DNA of 6,188 nucleotides, taken from assembly GCA_030647845.1 (NCBI GenBank), contig JAUSIO010000041.1:1-6188 (forward strand), in the 5' to 3' direction. Made by a program: the position numbers and the translations under genes. This document shows, piece by piece, positions 4,706-6,188 of this stretch. This stretch comes from a bacterium (GTDB taxonomy: Bacteria > Patescibacteriota > Minisyncoccia > Phycocordibacterales > SBAW01). Positions within the stretch are counted from its first letter, which is position 1, and each line of letters opens with the position of its first letter. The notes under the pieces were generated by a model that ran no database searches, was not told where the DNA came from, and saw nothing but the letters and a program-made list of their open reading frames with translations.

Positions 4706-5674
4706 TTAACCCAATGCGGCAAAAACCCTATCACGGAGAGTTTTTATTGAGTTATCATCGAGAATGGAGACCACGCTTGCCTCTAACCCCTCTTTTTTGA
4801 AGACTTTTACAATCTCCTTTATTTGCTTTGTATCTCGGGTATCCGATTTGGTCAAAACAAGAATCTCGTGTTTTTTTGCAAGTATCCCCTTTTCAAACTC
4901 TACTATTTCCCTACGGACGGTGCGATAGTCGGCAAGCGGCGACTCTGACTCCAAAGAGACACAGTGTAGAAGGAGGCGGGTGCGCGAGATATGCCGCAGA
5001 AATTTAAAACCGAGGCCTTTCCCCGCCGAGGCTCCTTCTATCAGACCTGGTATATCGGCAAGTACGGTGCCGTACAAAACCCCGAGGTTAGGGTCGAGCG
5101 TAGTAAATGCGTAGGAACCAACTGTGGCGCGAGCACCGGTGAGCGCATTGAGAAGCGACGACTTGCCGGCGTTTGGCAACCCCACAATGCCAGCGTCGGC
5201 AATAAGGCGAAGCTCTATGTGTAGCGTTGCTTCCTCGCCCCGAGCGCCTTGCGTACTTTCTTTCGGACTGCGATTAACGGATGATTTAAAAACTGCGTTT
5301 CCTGCGCCACCACGACCACCCTTAAGAATTAACTTCTTTTCGTTGTCTCGGGTCAGCTCAAACACTTCCCCTGTGTTGGTATTGCGTACCATGGAGCCGA
5401 CTGGAAGGTCGATGATAATGTTGGCACCTCCGTGGCCTTCCTTGTTCCTGTTCCCTCCATCGAGGCCCCGCTGTGCCTCGAAGTTTTTCTCGCCTCGATA
5501 ACGAGAGAGCAAGTTGAGGTCACGGACGGCGTGGATATACACATCGCCGCCGTTGCCACCGTTGCCACCCGCAGGGCCAGAAAATTCTTTGCCCTTTTCG
5601 TGCAACCAACGCACAACGCCGTCGCCGCCATGGCCGGCACGGGCGTCTATGGTAATCTCATCGACAAATAGCAT
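4706..5674 (-). CDS. obg: GTPase Obg (CgtA), ribosome assembly
   Basis: A complete 322-residue Obg: a cytoplasmic GTPase that binds the maturing large ribosomal subunit and links assembly to GTP/stress state. The N-terminal Obg fold (about 1-155) has the family's glycine-rich repeats (GPAGGNGGNGGDV, GGRGGAGNAVF). The G domain shows G1 GLPNAGKSS (165-173), G2 threonine in FTTLDPNLG, G3 DIPGLIEGA (207-215) and G4 as TKSD (275-278) where most Obg proteins have NKxD. The C-terminal OCT domain is absent, as in many short Obg proteins. I start at ATG 5674 because MLFVDE matches the usual Obg N-terminus; a TTG at 5683 would add three residues and has no ribosome site. Ten bases separate it from gatB, so co-transcription is likely. 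Confidence 0.96.
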   Translation of the reverse strand: MLFVDEITIDARAGHGGDGVVRWLHEKGKEFSGPAGGNGGNGGDVYIHAVRDLNLLSRYRGEKNFEAQRGLDGGNRNKEGHGGANIIIDLPVGSMVRNTNTGEVFELTRDNEKKLILKGGRGGAGNAVFKSSVNRSPKESTQGARGEEATLHIELRLIADAGIVGLPNAGKSSLLNALTGARATVGSYAFTTLDPNLGVLYGTVLADIPGLIEGASAGKGLGFKFLRHISRTRLLLHCVSLESESPLADYRTVRREIVEFEKGILAKKHEILVLTKSDTRDTKQIKEIVKVFKKEGLEASVVSILDDNSIKTLRDRVFAALG

Positions 5675-5753
5675 CTCGGACAAAGGGCAGATAGGGAGAG
5701 AGAAATACTATTGCCGCGATCACAATGGCTGCATGGATAAAAAATCGTATCAT
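5658..5753 (-). CDS. Possible 31-residue single-pass membrane peptide
   Basis: ATG at 5753, TGA at 5658-5660, in the gap between the CcdA-like gene and obg, overlapping the first 17 bases of obg in another frame. The peptide starts MIRFFIHAAIVIAAIVFLSP and is hydrophobic from about residue 4 to 18, with charged residues near both ends. A GGGAG lies one base before the ATG, too close to serve as a normal ribosome site. If real, its translation could be coupled to obg. It matches nothing I recognise and may be chance. Confidence 0.25.
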   Translation of the reverse strand: MIRFFIHAAIVIAAIVFLSPYLPFVRDAICR

Positions 5754-5770
5754 ACTCCCATACTACTGCA

Positions 5771-6188
5771 TTACATATATTGAAGCAACGCGGAATACGG
5801 CCGGTCGAGAAGGCCGAACCCCCAAGTGACAAGGAGCCCCATCTGTCCGAGAAGCATGAGCACTCCGAGCACAACGAGAACAATACCGCCAACAATAGTG
5901 AGTGTGTGTGTTACGTTCGACCACCGTGCAAAGAATGCACTCGCGCGCTCGAGTAGAAGTGCAGTCAAAATAAACGGCAGCCCGAGGCCGAGCGAAAATA
6001 TGCCGAGTAGTACAGCGCCTTGCAGTGCGGAGCTTCCAGTCGAAGCAAATAAAAGAATAGTGCCGAGTATGGGGCCGATGCAGGGGCTCCATCCAAGAGC
6101 GAATAGCGCCCCGATTAAACACGAGCTCTCGGGACGCCCGAGCGCCAAAAAATGCGGTATGTGGAAACGCCTCTCTCGAGTTACGACC
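5771..6188 (-). CDS. CcdA/DsbD-type cytochrome c biogenesis membrane protein (C-terminal part)
   Basis: The frame is open to the window edge; 138 residues plus the stop are visible and the start lies outside. The key motif is GWSPCIGPILG at visible residues 32-42, the second conserved Cys-containing helix of the CcdA/DsbD transmembrane family, followed by GIFSLGLGLPFILTALLLE, also typical. Membrane helices are at about 22-48, 55-78 and 96-122, matching the second half of a six-helix protein. Members pass electrons from cytoplasmic thioredoxin across the membrane through a cysteine pair to thiol-disulfide partners outside; the first cysteine should lie in the missing half. No partner thioredoxin-like gene is in view, so whether it serves cytochrome c maturation or general thiol reduction is open. 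A TTG at 6148 is not the start, since homology continues upstream of it. Confidence 0.88.
   Translation of the reverse strand, partial: VVTRERRFHIPHFLALGRPESSCLIGALFALGWSPCIGPILGTILLFASTGSSALQGAVLLGIFSLGLGLPFILTALLLERASAFFARWSNVTHTLTIVGGIVLVVLGVLMLLGQMGLLVTWGFGLLDRPYSALLQYM

Noticed and set aside
5124..5501. 125-codon plus-strand frame
   Set aside because: Antisense to the glycine-rich part of obg; its Pro/Arg-rich translation is a mirror of Gly codons.
5675..5683. TTG start adding three residues to Obg
   Set aside because: No ribosome site, and family members typically start at the M-x-F-V-D position.
5763..6122. 119-codon minus-strand frame overlapping the CcdA-like gene
   Set aside because: The other frame contains the GWSPCIGPILG motif and hydrophobic helices; this one is Arg/His/Thr-rich and shadow-like.
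1..6188. CRISPR array, tRNA/rRNA genes or insertion sequence
   Set aside because: No regularly spaced identical repeats, no cloverleaf or conserved rRNA segment, and no transposase-like frame were seen on either strand.

Overview
The window looks like chromosomal DNA from a Candidate Phyla Radiation (Patescibacteria, Parcubacteria-like) bacterium; this is inference. The grounds are a long Ser/Thr-rich protein with phage tail-fibre-like modules and a G-V-G-T-T-S-P motif, non-Shine-Dalgarno starts on core genes, a short Obg GTPase and compact one-strand packing. No in-frame TGA was needed, so the standard bacterial code fits. Every gene I can support is on the minus strand, so transcription runs from right to left.

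Right to left: 6188-5771 is the C-terminal part of a CcdA/DsbD-type membrane protein (its start is off the window). After about 96 bp, which may hold a 31-codon membrane ORF, comes the ribosome-assembly GTPase Obg (5674-4706). Ten bases later is gatB (4695-3247), the B subunit of the Asp/Glu-tRNA amidotransferase. A 19-bp dispersed repeat directly abuts the gatB stop and supplies the -35 half of a good promoter candidate for the next gene, a 242-residue protein with an N-terminal helix-turn-helix and one membrane segment (3208-2480).

Next is a 423-bp gene-free island (2057-2479), only 24% G+C over 2101-2400. It holds a terminator-like hairpin for the upstream gene, short direct repeats, one DnaA-box-like site and the -10/RBS of the last gene. 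That gene (2056 to beyond position 1; 685 codons visible) starts with the same helix-turn-helix as its neighbour (21 of 45 residues identical), then one membrane anchor, a Pro/Ser/Thr-rich linker containing two tandem copies of the dispersed repeat, a short coiled coil, and a large tail-fibre-like domain. It carries a run of nine G in coding sequence where a one-base slip in either direction would truncate the protein.

The first part is housekeeping (translation and ribosome assembly, probably thiol/electron transfer at the membrane). The left half is the unusual part: two adjacent, related 'HTH plus one membrane helix' proteins, one ending in a small outside domain and the other in a putative adhesin or fibre. 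A membrane-spanning sensor/regulator pair with a possibly phase-variable surface arm is the most interesting reading, but no function is proven by the sequence.
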